Part shown: in pieces, positions 9,125-19,114 of the stretch
How positions within the stretch are numbered: the stretch's first letter is position 1
Layout of the letters: the number at the start of each line of letters is the position of its first letter
Source: Rhynchopus euleeides
Lineage: Eukaryota > Euglenozoa > Diplonemea > Diplonemida > Diplonemidae
Length of the DNA: 64,000 nt
Direction of reading: 5' to 3'
Assembly (NCBI GenBank): GCA_963210315.1
Contig: OY723286.1
Location: forward strand, 310,001 to 374,000
Program-made: the position numbers and the translations under genes
The notes under the pieces: model-generated
What the model was told of the DNA's origin: nothing
The model's input: the letters and a program-made list of their open reading frames with translations, nothing else
Databases searched by the model: none

Positions 9125-10867
9125 TTAGCACAGCAGCTGCATGCCGTCAACGTACACCGGTGCCTTGTTCCCGACGTACATCTCGACACGCACAATGTCG
9201 TTGTACCCGCTGGGCAGGCTGGCACCACCAACACGGCTCCCGTCCACGGTGATGCTGAACTGGCGGGACGACCAGTCGAAGGCAGCCACGATGTTCTGGA
9301 AGGTGGCCCGGCGCACGACGCTCGACCCGCCGTTCCACGATCCCCACGACCGCCCCTCGTACGTGTTGAAGTAGGTGTTGCCGCGAATGGCGTGCAGCAT
9401 GTTGACGATGGCACCGCTGGACGAGATGAGGCGGAAGCGCACCTGCGCGTTCGAGTCCTCCACACGGGTGTACACGCTGAACCGGGCAGGCTGCATCGAC
9501 CCGACAGGGATTGTGACGGTGCGGTGCGAGAACCGGATCATCAGAGCGCCCTTGCCCCACCGCTTGTTGTGCTCCGTGTAGGCCACGTGCTGCCCCAGAC
9601 CGATCAAGTCCTCCAGCTCGTTGAACCCGAAGGTCTTGCTCTCACGGCAGGCACCGCCACCCGTCGGGGGCGACGGGCGGGTGGGCGGGGTGGGGGTCCT
9701 CCAAGTGGGGGGCGACGGCGGGGTCGGCGGCTGGGGGGTGCGCATCGGGGGGGACGGGGGCGAGGGGCCGCCGCCACCGCCACCGCCACCGCCCGCCACA
9801 CGCACCCGCACCGAGCACGTCGCTGCCGACCCGTCCGACCCTGTGAAGGTTGCGCTCAGGGTGAAGGTCTGCCCCGCCATGGCACGCGTCGGGGTGAAGT
9901 GCATCTCAGCATACCCCGTGTAGCGGAGTGTCGTCCCGTCGCGTGTCACAAACCGCACCCCCGAGCTGGCAGTCGTCTGCCCGTACGACACACGCATCGA
10001 GCGCGCAGGGTCGTACACCGCGTTGAAGTCGACCTCAAAGCGGCGCGACGGCTGCAGGACGTGCGTAATCTGCGTGTCCACCGACGGAAGGCACTTCGGC
10101 TGGCGGAAGGTGGTGGAACAGTCGTTGTACATGAACTGGATGGTGGCCACGTCCACCGGGCTCAGCCCCTTGCGCTGCCCGATGGGTGCCGGTGCCGTGA
10201 TGACCGGGCGGCGGCCGATGGCGAACCCGTACGCCCCGTAGTGCATGATGGACCCGTAGTCGTACTTCCCCATGTCACGCCCGGTCCGGCTGTTCTTGTT
10301 GAAGTTGAACTCCATCCCGCGGTGCACCTGCGACAGGTCGACGCGCACGAAGCTGTCGCGGTCCTTGCGCGACTGTTCGTGGCTAAGTCCGAGGCTGTGG
10401 CCTATCTCATGAATTGTTGCCCCGACACCGCACCCACGCGCAATCGACACCGAGTTGACCCCGTTCCCGCGACGCCCGATCGGGGAGCTGCACCCGCCCC
10501 CCTGGGTGAAGCGGATGTACGGGCGTGGGCACGACCCCTCCGACCTGCACTTGTTGAACCGGATGCACGTCTTCGACTCCCAGTCCCGCACCGCCGCAGA
10601 CACCCGGTTGTCGTTGCTGCTGATCGGGGACGCGATGTAGTAGTTCACAGGCCGCCCCACAGGGAACAGCTGTGTCATCCTGGTCAGCGGGGTCGCCCCG
10701 AGACTCTTCCCGTCGCGACCCCGCTCCACCTGCACATCCCCTTCCACAATGTCGTAGTCGTAGTCCCAGTCGGGCCGTGCCGTGTCAGCCTGCACCTCAG
10801 CCCCCACAAGGGCAGCCGCTGCTCCAGCAGCCAGCACAGCACGCCACAGGGGTGCCCGCATCACCAT
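9125..10867 (-). CDS. Secreted astacin-family (M12A) metalloprotease, copy 1
   Basis: A 580-residue secreted zinc endopeptidase. Residues 1-23 are a signal peptide (start 10867, CAGCACC-ATG), followed by a short acidic propeptide (DWDYDYDIVEGD). The catalytic domain spans about 62-250 with the zinc motif HEIGHSLGLSHE (His153, Glu154, His157, His163) and the Met-turn SIMHY (206-210). Then come a beta-rich domain (about 255-365), a Gly-run plus PPSPP-type proline linker (about 366-420), and a C-terminal beta-sandwich-like domain (about 421-580) that may bind carbohydrate or matrix. Astacins usually add EGF/CUB or MAM modules; this C-terminal set differs. It differs from array copies mainly in the propeptide (EVQADT versus EGGQGDK). 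The gene is intronless. Confidence 0.9.
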   Translation of the reverse strand: MVMRAPLWRAVLAAGAAAALVGAEVQADTARPDWDYDYDIVEGDVQVERGRDGKSLGATPLTRMTQLFPVGRPVNYYIASPISSNDNRVSAAVRDWESKTCIRFNKCRSEGSCPRPYIRFTQGGGCSSPIGRRGNGVNSVSIARGCGVGATIHEIGHSLGLSHEQSRKDRDSFVRVDLSQVHRGMEFNFNKNSRTGRDMGKYDYGSIMHYGAYGFAIGRRPVITAPAPIGQRKGLSPVDVATIQFMYNDCSTTFRQPKCLPSVDTQITHVLQPSRRFEVDFNAVYDPARSMRVSYGQTTASSGVRFVTRDGTTLRYTGYAEMHFTPTRAMAGQTFTLSATFTGSDGSAATCSVRVRVAGGGGGGGGGPSPPSPPMRTPQPPTPPSPPTWRTPTPPTRPSPPTGGGACRESKTFGFNELEDLIGLGQHVAYTEHNKRWGKGALMIRFSHRTVTIPVGSMQPARFSVYTRVEDSNAQVRFRLISSSGAIVNMLHAIRGNTYFNTYEGRSWGSWNGGSSVVRRATFQNIVAAFDWSSRQFSITVDGSRVGGASLPSGYNDIVRVEMYVGNKAPVYVDGMQLLC

Positions 10868-11399
10868 GGTGCTGATGTGTTGTGGTGTGAAGAAACGAGA
10901 AGAAGAAACAAACCTGTGAGGTTGGTGCCGTGAGACATCATTCATCACCCACCCACATGATGTGGGAGGAGCGCTGAGTGGTTCCTGTTGAGTGGGAAGA
11001 GAAGAACAAACAACCCTGTGAGATCATGTGCCCTGCAGTGCTGTGTGCCCAACTGCTGAACTGCCGATGCAACACAGAGTGATACAGTCAGGTTCCTTCT
11101 GTCTTTAAGTTAAAGTGGAAGTCACAAGCCGTGTTGGCTTCAGGGAATGGACCAATGTTGCTTTAACTGGTGTCATCATGTGCTCTGCATCCCAGCATCC
11201 TCCTGCAGATGTGTGCCGGCCAAGCCGCTGCAGGGGTTCCTCTCGCACCCGAGTCCGGCAGGGTTGCCTGTAACGTGAGCTGGAGAGGGAGGCGGGGCCT
11301 CAAACAATGTGGCCCCTCAGGGGCAGGAGTCTACCCATCCACCTGCTTGTGCCGACGGACCTCTTTATTCCCGTGCTTCGCCTTCACGAAGGGCACGAA
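10868..11399. other. Upstream flank of astacin copy 1 with a partial spacer copy
   Basis: No gene. Positions about 11030-11345 repeat part of the DJ-1/astacin spacer (TGATACAGTCAGGTTCC, then TTAAGTTAAAGTGGAAGTC), ending abruptly near 11345. It is a truncated third copy of the spacer, on the other side of the astacin gene. Confidence 0.7.
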
Positions 11400-11862
11400 G
11401 GTCTCGCAGGCCCGGCCTTGGTGTGACAACCGGCGGCAAGAAGCCCGTCCTGAGCGCCCTTGCACGGTACTCGGGGGGCAACGGAACGAAGACATTCCAG
11501 TACTGGAATGCGATATACCGCATCCACGACAGGCGGCTGATCGCTTCCGACGACAAGAAAGTGAAGATCGACGGGATGGCACACAAAGTGCCCTTCTGTC
11601 CGAAGAACAAAGTGTCCCCCGTGGGATACTGCAACCGCATTGACCTCCGCAGGGAGATCCAGAGATCCAACATGTCGAAATGTCCTTGTGGACGCTCTCA
11701 TGGACGAGAATCTGGATGGCCCGGCTGGGCACATCTTCGATACACCCGCGTTACGCCGAACCCGGACCCGGAAGAGGCGGGGCGTGCAATACAGCGCGTG
11801 CCTTTTCCGCAACTGCAAACCACCTACACCTCGACAACCTGAAAGACGAAGCCGCGTAATGA
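11400..11862 (+). pseudogene. Decayed plus-strand coding sequence, possibly transposon-derived
   Basis: A coding-like frame with GC-rich third positions reads GGKKPVLSALARYSGGNGTK, FQYWNAIYRIHDRRL and MAHKVPFCPKNKV. It breaks near 11670 and continues in another frame (VLVDALMDENLDGPAGHIFD, KRRGVQYSACLFRNC), then shifts again to end as HLHLDNLKDEAA before a TAA. At least two frameshifts and no start make it a remnant. The family is not recognised; a DNA-transposon protein is a guess. It opposes all other genes in strand. Confidence 0.35.
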
Positions 11863-13916
11863 CATGAAGCGAAAGCACACGCTGATGTGCATGATGGCGC
11901 CCTGTGGAGCTGTTATGCGTTGGGGTGCACAGGGGGTAGGGAGCATGACATCCAGGCGAACACCCGCTACTTTGCGGGCAGACACACGGGCCTCTGTCAC
12001 CAGTTGGCAACTGACAGAGTCACTTTGCTTCGCAACTTCGCTGCGGAAGGCATGTGTGTATAGGGGGAGAAGGGGGAGAATTGGACGCTATCCGGAAGCC
12101 ACGCAGCAGAGGCTTAACAACAACGGGGGTACACGGCACCGTGCGGCTGTGCACAGTGGGGGTGCTGCTGGGGGAGTGAAGTAGAGAATTTGTAAGGTAC
12201 AGAGAGAGAGAGGGGGGTCCCCAGAGGGTTTACCTCCCTAGCAGTGCATGGCATGCCCGGAAGTAAGGTGCGCGGGCGGGGAAGGAAAGAGTCAAACATG
12301 CGGAATTTTCAGTTCGGAATTATGTGGGGTGGTATAGGGGGTCTTCGCTGGTCGACAAACTTCGACAAACTTCGTCAGTTTTCAGCCAATTCAACAGGAA
12401 ATGCACCAAAATGCACTGACGATCACCCCGTAGCGAAGACCCCCATAGGGGCCCGGAACAATTGGAAAAGCTTCGCCAACACCGCCCAACCCCACCCACC
12501 CACCCAACCCGCAATGTACGACGGTGACTGTGGGCTGTGGCACCGCCTGGAGATCGGGGCGTGAGCACGCCTTTTCTACACCTTCTCGAGTTTCAATATG
12601 TGTAAGAATCTGCCAGCTCTGCTTTCTTTTGACCCTGAGGTTTGGCTGCGTTGGTTGCGGTGGCACGAAGGGACTCAAAAATGGGTGCAAAAGATGAACA
12701 GGCGGAGATGTTCAACTCAGAATGAAAGTTTGTGGGAGAACGAAACTCTCGTCAGTCGTCCCGCCAGTCCTGTCCGAGCGAAGACTTCCCGAAGGCGGAG
12801 CGGGTCTCTCAACATTTCGAGAGAACAGCCTCGGGGCGCCTTTCACACTGCGTGTGTGCCAATAATGTGTCACACACAATCGCAACTTTGAAAAACACAC
12901 TCTCGCAAATTCACATGTGCGATGCAGTGGCACACATGTGTGTGTGTGTATGTGACACACGCCAACACCCCTCTTTCAAAAGGTACGCTCGTGGCAGCCA
13001 CCCGGTGAGAGGGGCTCGTTTGTTTGAGCTTATTCTGGCCGCAGCAAAGAAGGGAAGGCGGCATCTATTCTGAACGGGTGGCTCATTATGTTGCGCGCAG
13101 TGTCCGGCAAAACCGGCGATTTTTTTTTGGTATCGACAATCACAGGCACTGCGAGAGCTAGGCTACTGCACAGGCTGTTCTGTCCTATTGTCGCCCCTTA
13201 CCCCACAGAGTGGGCGAGAGGGCTTTGTTCAGCATCTTCAGTGGTCTCGGCGCGGACCATTATATTTTTTTGTTCGCCCTTCCCGCGCGCCCCAGCAAAG
13301 CTGGGAGTTGGACCCACACTCACAGTTGAGGCTGCAAAAAAAATAATCACACGCTGACTGGAAAAGAAACACCCAGACACCCCGACCAACACCACACAGG
13401 TGCTGTGGTGTTGGTGCGGAGCCAGCAGCAGTAAACTGATGGAGGTAAGTTAGGCATTGAGAAGAAGAACGGAGGGGTGCTCGCCAAACTCCACTTCTGG
13501 AGAGGAGAAGAGAGCAGCAGCGCAGAAGCCCAGAGACAAGGGCCCTCGGGGCAGGGGTGCATCGGGGGGCAGCAGGAAGCAAATCACTGCACAGAAATAG
13601 TTGTCGGAGGAATAGACCTAAGGGCACAACCACACCACACCACACGAGGGACAATAGAAGCCTGCACACTGCTGTGTGTGGTTCTTTTTTCGTTTGCTGC
13701 GCCCTTCAAAATAAAGAACACACACGCCACCCACACCCCGACACCTACACACCCCCCCCCCCCATGCGACTCTGGGCGCACGGCTTGGCCATTTCTGGCC
13801 CATCCCTTATTGATTTGATCCCCCCTCTCCCCCCCCCCCCCCCCCACACTCGCCCACCCTTTCTTTCAGTGAATATCACCCCTCCCCTACCCACCCTTCC
13901 AAGACACATCACAACG
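11863..13916. other. Gene-free region with inverted repeat and C-tracts
   Basis: No supported gene. It holds the nested inverted repeat at 12337-12444, CA/TG-rich stretches near 12860-12960, and long C-runs at about 13749-13762 and 13824-13847 just downstream of the transporter gene. Confidence 0.6.
12337..12444. repeat. Nested inverted repeat
   Basis: Outer arms GGGGGTCTTCGCT (12337-12349) and AGCGAAGACCCCC (12432-12444) pair perfectly across 82 bp. An inner pair CGTCAGT/ACTGACG (about 12373-12379 and 12415-12421) is nested inside. It could be a small non-autonomous element or a structured RNA. Confidence 0.5.
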
Positions 13917-16043
13917 TCACACAACGCAGAGACGGCCTCCTCCGGACACAGACACCGGCTGCAGGGAGATGACAGGCGACTCCGACTCGTCGTCTGCCAC
14001 TCCCTCCTGAACCGACCTGTTGGAATACGGCGACGCAAGAGGGCTGGCGTTGGTGGCGGTGGTGCGCCGCGACTGCGGCACATCCGCAGGGGGTATGTCG
14101 GAGTCGAGCCGCGCCACCCCGTCACCACCGCCTCCCAACAGCTCTGCGTCGTGGGGCCTCTGCAGCAGCCCGGCAGCGGTCCACATCAGGCCGGATGTGA
14201 CGAGCCCAACAGACCCCACCACGGTGTAGGCGACACGGGGGCTCCGCCCTTGGCTCTCCATGTGGTCGATCAGGGCACCCACCACGAGGGGGCCTGGGAC
14301 AGCCCCGAAGACACGCGCAACCATGTTTTGCATCGCCACGGCAAGCCCCCGGTATTTCTCGGGGACAACACGCTGCGTCGCGGTGACCAGAGGGGCCAGG
14401 TTCGCAAAGGTGAGCGCCATGCTGAGCATCGCGAGGATGAGGAACCCCGCGACGGACTCCATCAGGAAGGCGACGACGAGAAGCGGGGTCCCGAGGAGGG
14501 TGAGGCCGCCCATCATCACGAGGGACTTCCAGGTGTGCCCCACACCCCACCCCCGCCAGCGGGGGACCATTCCTCCCGCGAAGACTCCCAGGGAGATGAC
14601 TGGAACCAGGGTCCCCGTGAGGAGCGTTGCGGAGCTCCGCTCGACACAGAGCTGTTTCTCGAGGAAGCGCGGGCCGAAGGCGATCAGGCCAGTCGCCTGG
14701 AAGCCGTGAAGCGCGGAGGCCCAGACGATCAGCCACAGCCTCCCGTTCCGGCTGAGGCAGGCCAGCCCCTCGCGGAAGTCAGCCCAGGAGAGGGTGGCCA
14801 CCTCGCCCACAGAGGCGACGGAGAGGCTGAGGCTGTCCGCATCATCGTCATCATCGCCAGCAGGGCCTCCGCCGGGCAGCAGGTTGTGCGTGCTGCCCCC
14901 GCCCCCCCCCGCGAAGAACGTCGGGGGGGAGCCCGTGGCCGCCGCAGGCAGAACCTCCGGAGGTGGCACCGCGCCGGGCGAGGGTGCAGGCAGAGGCGCT
15001 GCCGCATGCTCTGAGGAGAGGGGGTGGGCCGCGGGGGGGCTGGGCTGCGGCGGGATCCCGGTGAGGCCGAAGGAGGCGGTTTCCCGGCGGGGGGGGGATG
15101 GGGACGGCCCGCTACCCTCGGCACCCCCGTGGGGGTGCTGCTTCACCCGGTAGAGGTCCCCGCAGCAGGAGACAGTGGTGGGGGTGCGGTACCTCTTGCG
15201 GGAGAAGGCGAACCAGATCCCGAGGGGGGCGAGGATCGCGCCCAGGAGGATGAAGGACTGCCTCCACGAGTCGCAGTCGATCGCCTCCGGGGTGAGCCCC
15301 AGCGAGCCCAGGGAGGGGGGGGTTGTGTTGCTCGGAGCACTCCCGTTGGAGGGGGGTGTCACAGACAGGGGCTGTCCCCCCCCGCATTCGTTGGAGCCCT
15401 CTGACTCGTCGGAGCAGTTTGTGAGGAAGGATCCGGCGAAGATAAGCCCAAAGACAACACCGAAGGGGGATATGCTCATAAGCCACGCGGTGTACCCTGC
15501 GGCAACCGCCTTGTCGCTGATGTTGTTGTCAATGTGGAGGACGCCGAGGATCCATATGATGGAGGCGCCCGACCCTGCTGTGAGTTGGGCGAGGCAGAGG
15601 AGGACGAAGTCTGAGAAAATCCCGAAGAGGACGCAGGAGATGCCTGCGAGGATGAAGCCCCCCCCGATCCACTGGGGGGCGCGGTGCATCCCGAGGTAGC
15701 CGCAAGGCGTTGCGACGAATGTGGCGCCCGCGTCGTAGCTCGCGACGATGACGCCGAGCTCGGTGGCGGAGAACCCGAAGTTGGTCTCCAGCGCGGTGAG
15801 GACCCCCGTGGTGGCGCCGCCGATCGCGGTGCCCATCAGGCCCATCACGATCATCACCCACATCATCCCGCGGAAGCCCACCCGGTGGAGGCAGGAGGCG
15901 GGCGTGTCGGCTGCGTCATCCGGGGAGGGGTGGGTGGTGTTGTCGTTGCAGCTGTCGGCGGTGCCGTCGCCGCCTCCGCCCCCGGCACCCTTGCCGAGGG
16001 CATGGGGTGGGTTGCCGGGGGGCGGGACCCCCGAGTCGCTCAT
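13917..16043 (-). CDS. Major facilitator transporter, organic-anion-transporter (OATP/SLCO)-like
   Basis: A 708-residue polytopic membrane protein; the start at 16043 (GTAGCG-ATG) avoids an upstream proline-rich low-complexity extension. A disordered N-terminus (about 1-60) precedes about 12 hydrophobic segments. The first half has GMMWVMIVMGLMGTAIG, a loop CGYLGM, then GVLHIDNNISDKAVAAGY and SPFGVVFGLIFAGSFL, resembling the OATP stretch of a D-N motif followed by a G-P/G-rich helix. The second half has FGPRFLEKQLCVERSSATLL, like OATP F-x-PKY-x-E-x-Q. A long Pro/Ser/Ala/Gly-rich loop lies between helices 6 and 7. OATPs exchange amphipathic organic anions across the plasma membrane; the substrate here is unknown. 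It could be a more distant MFS family. Confidence 0.75.
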   Translation of the reverse strand: MSDSGVPPPGNPPHALGKGAGGGGGDGTADSCNDNTTHPSPDDAADTPASCLHRVGFRGMMWVMIVMGLMGTAIGGATTGVLTALETNFGFSATELGVIVASYDAGATFVATPCGYLGMHRAPQWIGGGFILAGISCVLFGIFSDFVLLCLAQLTAGSGASIIWILGVLHIDNNISDKAVAAGYTAWLMSISPFGVVFGLIFAGSFLTNCSDESEGSNECGGGQPLSVTPPSNGSAPSNTTPPSLGSLGLTPEAIDCDSWRQSFILLGAILAPLGIWFAFSRKRYRTPTTVSCCGDLYRVKQHPHGGAEGSGPSPSPPRRETASFGLTGIPPQPSPPAAHPLSSEHAAAPLPAPSPGAVPPPEVLPAAATGSPPTFFAGGGGGSTHNLLPGGGPAGDDDDDADSLSLSVASVGEVATLSWADFREGLACLSRNGRLWLIVWASALHGFQATGLIAFGPRFLEKQLCVERSSATLLTGTLVPVISLGVFAGGMVPRWRGWGVGHTWKSLVMMGGLTLLGTPLLVVAFLMESVAGFLILAMLSMALTFANLAPLVTATQRVVPEKYRGLAVAMQNMVARVFGAVPGPLVVGALIDHMESQGRSPRVAYTVVGSVGLVTSGLMWTAAGLLQRPHDAELLGGGGDGVARLDSDIPPADVPQSRRTTATNASPLASPYSNRSVQEGVADDESESPVISLQPVSVSGGGRLCVV

Positions 16044-17031
16044 CGCTACGTAGTCCACCTTTGCGGAGAGGTGGAGGGGGGTTCTAAGAAGGGGTGGTGG
16101 TGGTGGTGGTGGTGGATGCAAGAGGGGGAAAGGGAGGGGAGGGGGGGTTTTTTGGGCTGTGGGGGATGGCAAGTTTCAAAAAAATAGAAGTGCGCGGTGG
16201 GGAATCGGGAGGGGGGCGTTGGGGGGGGGCGGGGGGGTGTGGAGGGAGGAGACATGCAGTATATACACACATTTGCATTCTTCTAGCCTGTGTTCCACCC
16301 CCCTCAGGCCCCCCTGGACCCCCGTTGGTCCTGCTCGGATCGGCAAACAAAAAAAACCCCCCGCCCTTCCCACACAAGCACTCCAACATCCCATCAAGGC
16401 AGCACACGGGGAACAGACGGACTGTTCCTCCACCACATGGGGAAGGGCTCATAGGGAGACAAATGGTCCCCATTCAGATGCAGAGCAACGAATGGACACA
16501 CACGATGGCTGGGGGGGTTGTGCAGAGCGGGGGTGGGGTGGGGGGGAATAACGGTGGCGAACCCCCCATCCATCCCCTCCGACCCCACTCCGCACCCCCT
16601 GCTGCAACCACTGCAGCCAAAACGGTGGGGGGAGGGGAGGCATCGCAAGACACACGGTGGCAATGCTATTTTGGTGGTGAGGCGCAGCGAGAGGGAGGGG
16701 GGGGGGGCGGTGCGGCCTCGTACGTTGTCAGTTGTCAGGGGGGCATCACAGGCACACGCACTGCGGAGGAGAATGATGCGGTGTGGCTAATCACTCTCCG
16801 GGCAGTGGACAATGCAAAGAGAAAGAAGCACATGTGTTCAAGGTCTGGCCGGCAGTCGGCCATATCAGGAGGTTGTTAGGATAAAAGGGGAAGGAGATAA
16901 AATCAGTGTGGGGGCAGGGCGGTAGGGGGGTGGGCTTTTCGCGTCAGCGTGGGACTGAAGTGTGGACCTCACTGCTGAGCGAATGCCCCCCGCCTGTTCG
17001 TCCCTTGCCTGTACGAGGGGGTGCCTTCTGA
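16044..17031. other. Gene-free, G-rich region with (TGG)n microsatellite
   Basis: No supported gene. A (TGG)n run lies at about 16093-16115, followed by long G-runs. Upstream of the transporter start is the TATA/octamer-like stretch at 16256-16285. Confidence 0.6.
16256..16285 (-). promoter_or_regulatory. Possible promoter of the transporter gene
   Basis: On the minus strand, ATGCAAAT (octamer-like) is followed by GTGTGTATATACTGC, a TATA-like stretch about 220 bp upstream of the transporter start. Position and composition fit a core promoter; there is no functional evidence. Confidence 0.2.
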
Positions 17032-17700
17032 TTAAGACTCCCACGTGATGTCGATCGTTGACTCGTCGGTGACGTGGGCGCGGTTGTTGCACTTGTTGTC
17101 AACGTAGCCCGTGGTCCACTTGGGGGACACCTGCTTCCCGTCGTACTGCAGGTTGATGTCGTAGAACGACACCTTGTTGTTCGGGGGGTACTGGGCGCAG
17201 CTGCGGCACGACTTCTCGAACACCACGTACATGATAGTGTAGTTCTTGTGGGACCCGAGGTGCTCCTGCACGTCAATCGTCTTCGTGATGGACGCCCCGG
17301 TGTTGGTGTTGGTGTGCACAGCGGTGTACTGCTGGCGCGACTCGTCGAACGTCACAACCCCGTGCAGCTCGTCGCCGCTGTTCACGCTGATGGACTTCGA
17401 GTTCTCGTTGTGTGTGGGAGACCACTGGAAGTACTCGATGTACGCCTCCCACTTGCTGCCCACGTACGGGTTCACCGGCTGGAACAGGTTCAGGTTGTCA
17501 GCGGTCTCAATCCCGAACCACGGGGAGTAGAAGCACCCGCCCTCCTTCGGCTTGTCCAGCACCTTCCACTTCGCCTCCGCGTGGGTGATGCGGCCGGCAC
17601 CCGTCGGGCTCACGCCAGTGGCGTAGCCCAGCCACCCGTTGGCAGGGTCCTGTGCTGCTGCAACAGCAACACACGCAGCAATGGCAGCGCAGCGGAGCAT
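17032..17700 (-). CDS. Secreted protein resembling G1 (eqolisin) glutamic peptidases
   Basis: A 222-residue protein with a signal peptide (MLRCAAIAACVAVAAAQ; start 17700). The mature part has beta-sandwich-like features: AKWKVLDKP, YSPWFGIET, NLFQPVNPY, EYFQWSP, then YVVFEKSC and a closing disulfide-rich stretch. In eqolisins the catalytic pair is a Gln in an x-x-Q-x-G strand and a Glu in a WIVE-like strand. Here the Gln in NLFQP and Glu in VVFEK sit at comparable places, but key neighbours differ, so catalysis is inferred. The role would be acid endopeptidase or a carbohydrate-binding relative. It stands next to the cathepsin X gene, in keeping with a secreted-protease cluster. Confidence 0.55.
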   Translation of the reverse strand: MLRCAAIAACVAVAAAQDPANGWLGYATGVSPTGAGRITHAEAKWKVLDKPKEGGCFYSPWFGIETADNLNLFQPVNPYVGSKWEAYIEYFQWSPTHNENSKSISVNSGDELHGVVTFDESRQQYTAVHTNTNTGASITKTIDVQEHLGSHKNYTIMYVVFEKSCRSCAQYPPNNKVSFYDINLQYDGKQVSPKWTTGYVDNKCNNRAHVTDESTIDITWES

Positions 17701-18380
17701 GGTGTACTGTGTCGTGTCTGCAGGAGATGTGGGCGTGTGACACGGCAGGCGGCCAGACAGGGGTGCATGAAGTGTGCAGGAGAGGCAACGCTGGGCTGAT
17801 TTCCAAGCAGTGGGGGGATCGGGGGGAGGCAGACAGGCTTGGGGACAGCTTCGTCTGTTTAAGGACATCAGAGGGTGCTGCGGGCACTCGAGCCCCCTGC
17901 ACCGGGTGGGGCACACAGCCCACTCGGATCCGACAGCGTGTCAGGGGGGCAGGGCAGCGGAGGGTGAGTTGGGTGGGGAGGCAGAAGCGATATAGCAGCA
18001 GCAGCCACACCGCACACACTGGCGTGTGGTGGTGTGGCGTGGTGCTGGCACAGTAGAAAGGAACGGAGACCAGCAACACCGGCACACATACACACGATCC
18101 CCACTGTGCCGTTGCGGTGATGTGCTGTGCTGTGCACACAGACAGAAGCAGGAAGCCCTGTGTGTGTGTCCAGCACAGCAGCACCGGTGACGGGGAGGTC
18201 AGCTGCCGGGTGGTCTCGCTTGTTCAAACAGAAGGCACATTGCCACACACAAGCACACGTCGTGGGAAAATGTTGCGGGGAAGGCGGCAAGGAGCACACA
18301 ACCCAACCTTGTGTGAGGTGGGTGATGGCCCCTTGACTCTGCCGTACGCACGTCACTCCTCAGTCATATCTGCACACAGT
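17701..18380. other. Flank between G1-like gene and truncated cathepsin copy
   Basis: No gene. From about 17996 onward it is the left copy of a 734-bp tandem duplication whose right copy begins at about 18731. Confidence 0.75.
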
Positions 18381-18718
18381 TCACAGCTTGCGGCCCAGAG
18401 CCACACCCGACACGGAGGGGTCGACGTACATCTTGGTGTCAGTGGTGACCTTGCAGTTGCCGCCGTCCTCGTTGCACGGGTAGTTGGTCTCCGTCCACGC
18501 CTTGGGGGTGGCCCAGTTGCAGGCAGACGTCTCGAGGCACAGGTCCTTGCCGCTCCCACGGGACACGCGGAAGTACCCCATCTCGCCCCAGTACTCGCCC
18601 CACGAGTTGCGCACAATCCAGTACTTCTCCCCGCTCTCCACACCCCACCCGACGACGGAGATGGCGTGGTCCGCACCGCCGCAGCGGCCGGACGCAATCC
18701 CGCCGTGGTACTCCAGGC
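18381..18718 (-). pseudogene. Truncated 3' copy of the cathepsin X gene
   Basis: Encodes the last ~111 residues of cathepsin X, including the His (GGADHAISVVGWG) and Asn (VRNSWGEYWGE) of the catalytic triad, but lacks signal, pro-region and catalytic Cys. It opens from CAG-rich junction DNA without a start and cannot make an active protease. Confidence 0.85.
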
Positions 18719-19114
18719 AGCAGCAGCCAGGCAGCAGCAGCCACACCGCACACTGGCGTGTGGTGGTGTGGCGTGGTGCTGGCACAGTAGAAAGGAACGG
18801 AGACCAGCAACACCGGCACACATACACACGATCCCCACTGTGCCGTTGCGGTGATGTGCTGTGCTGTGCACACAGACAGAAGCAGGAAGCCCTGTGTGTG
18901 TGTCCAGCACAGCAGCACCGGTGACGGGGAGGTCAGCTGCCGGGTGGTCTCGCTTGTTCAAACAGAAGGCACATTGCCACACACAAGCACACGTCGTGGG
19001 AAAATGTTGCGGGGAAGGCGGCAAGGAGCACACAACCCAACCTTGTGTGAGGTGGGTGATGGCCCCTTGACTCTGCCGTACGCACGTCACTCCTCAGTCA
19101 TATCTGCACACAGT
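18719..19114. other. Duplicated downstream flank of cathepsin X
   Basis: No gene; the right-hand copy of the sequence at about 17996-18380, serving as 3' flank of the intact cathepsin gene. Confidence 0.75.

Noticed and set aside
11384-12010. 208-codon minus frame opposite the decayed gene
   Set aside because: The residue composition is antisense-like and the plus frames show better coding bias, although the plus frames are broken.
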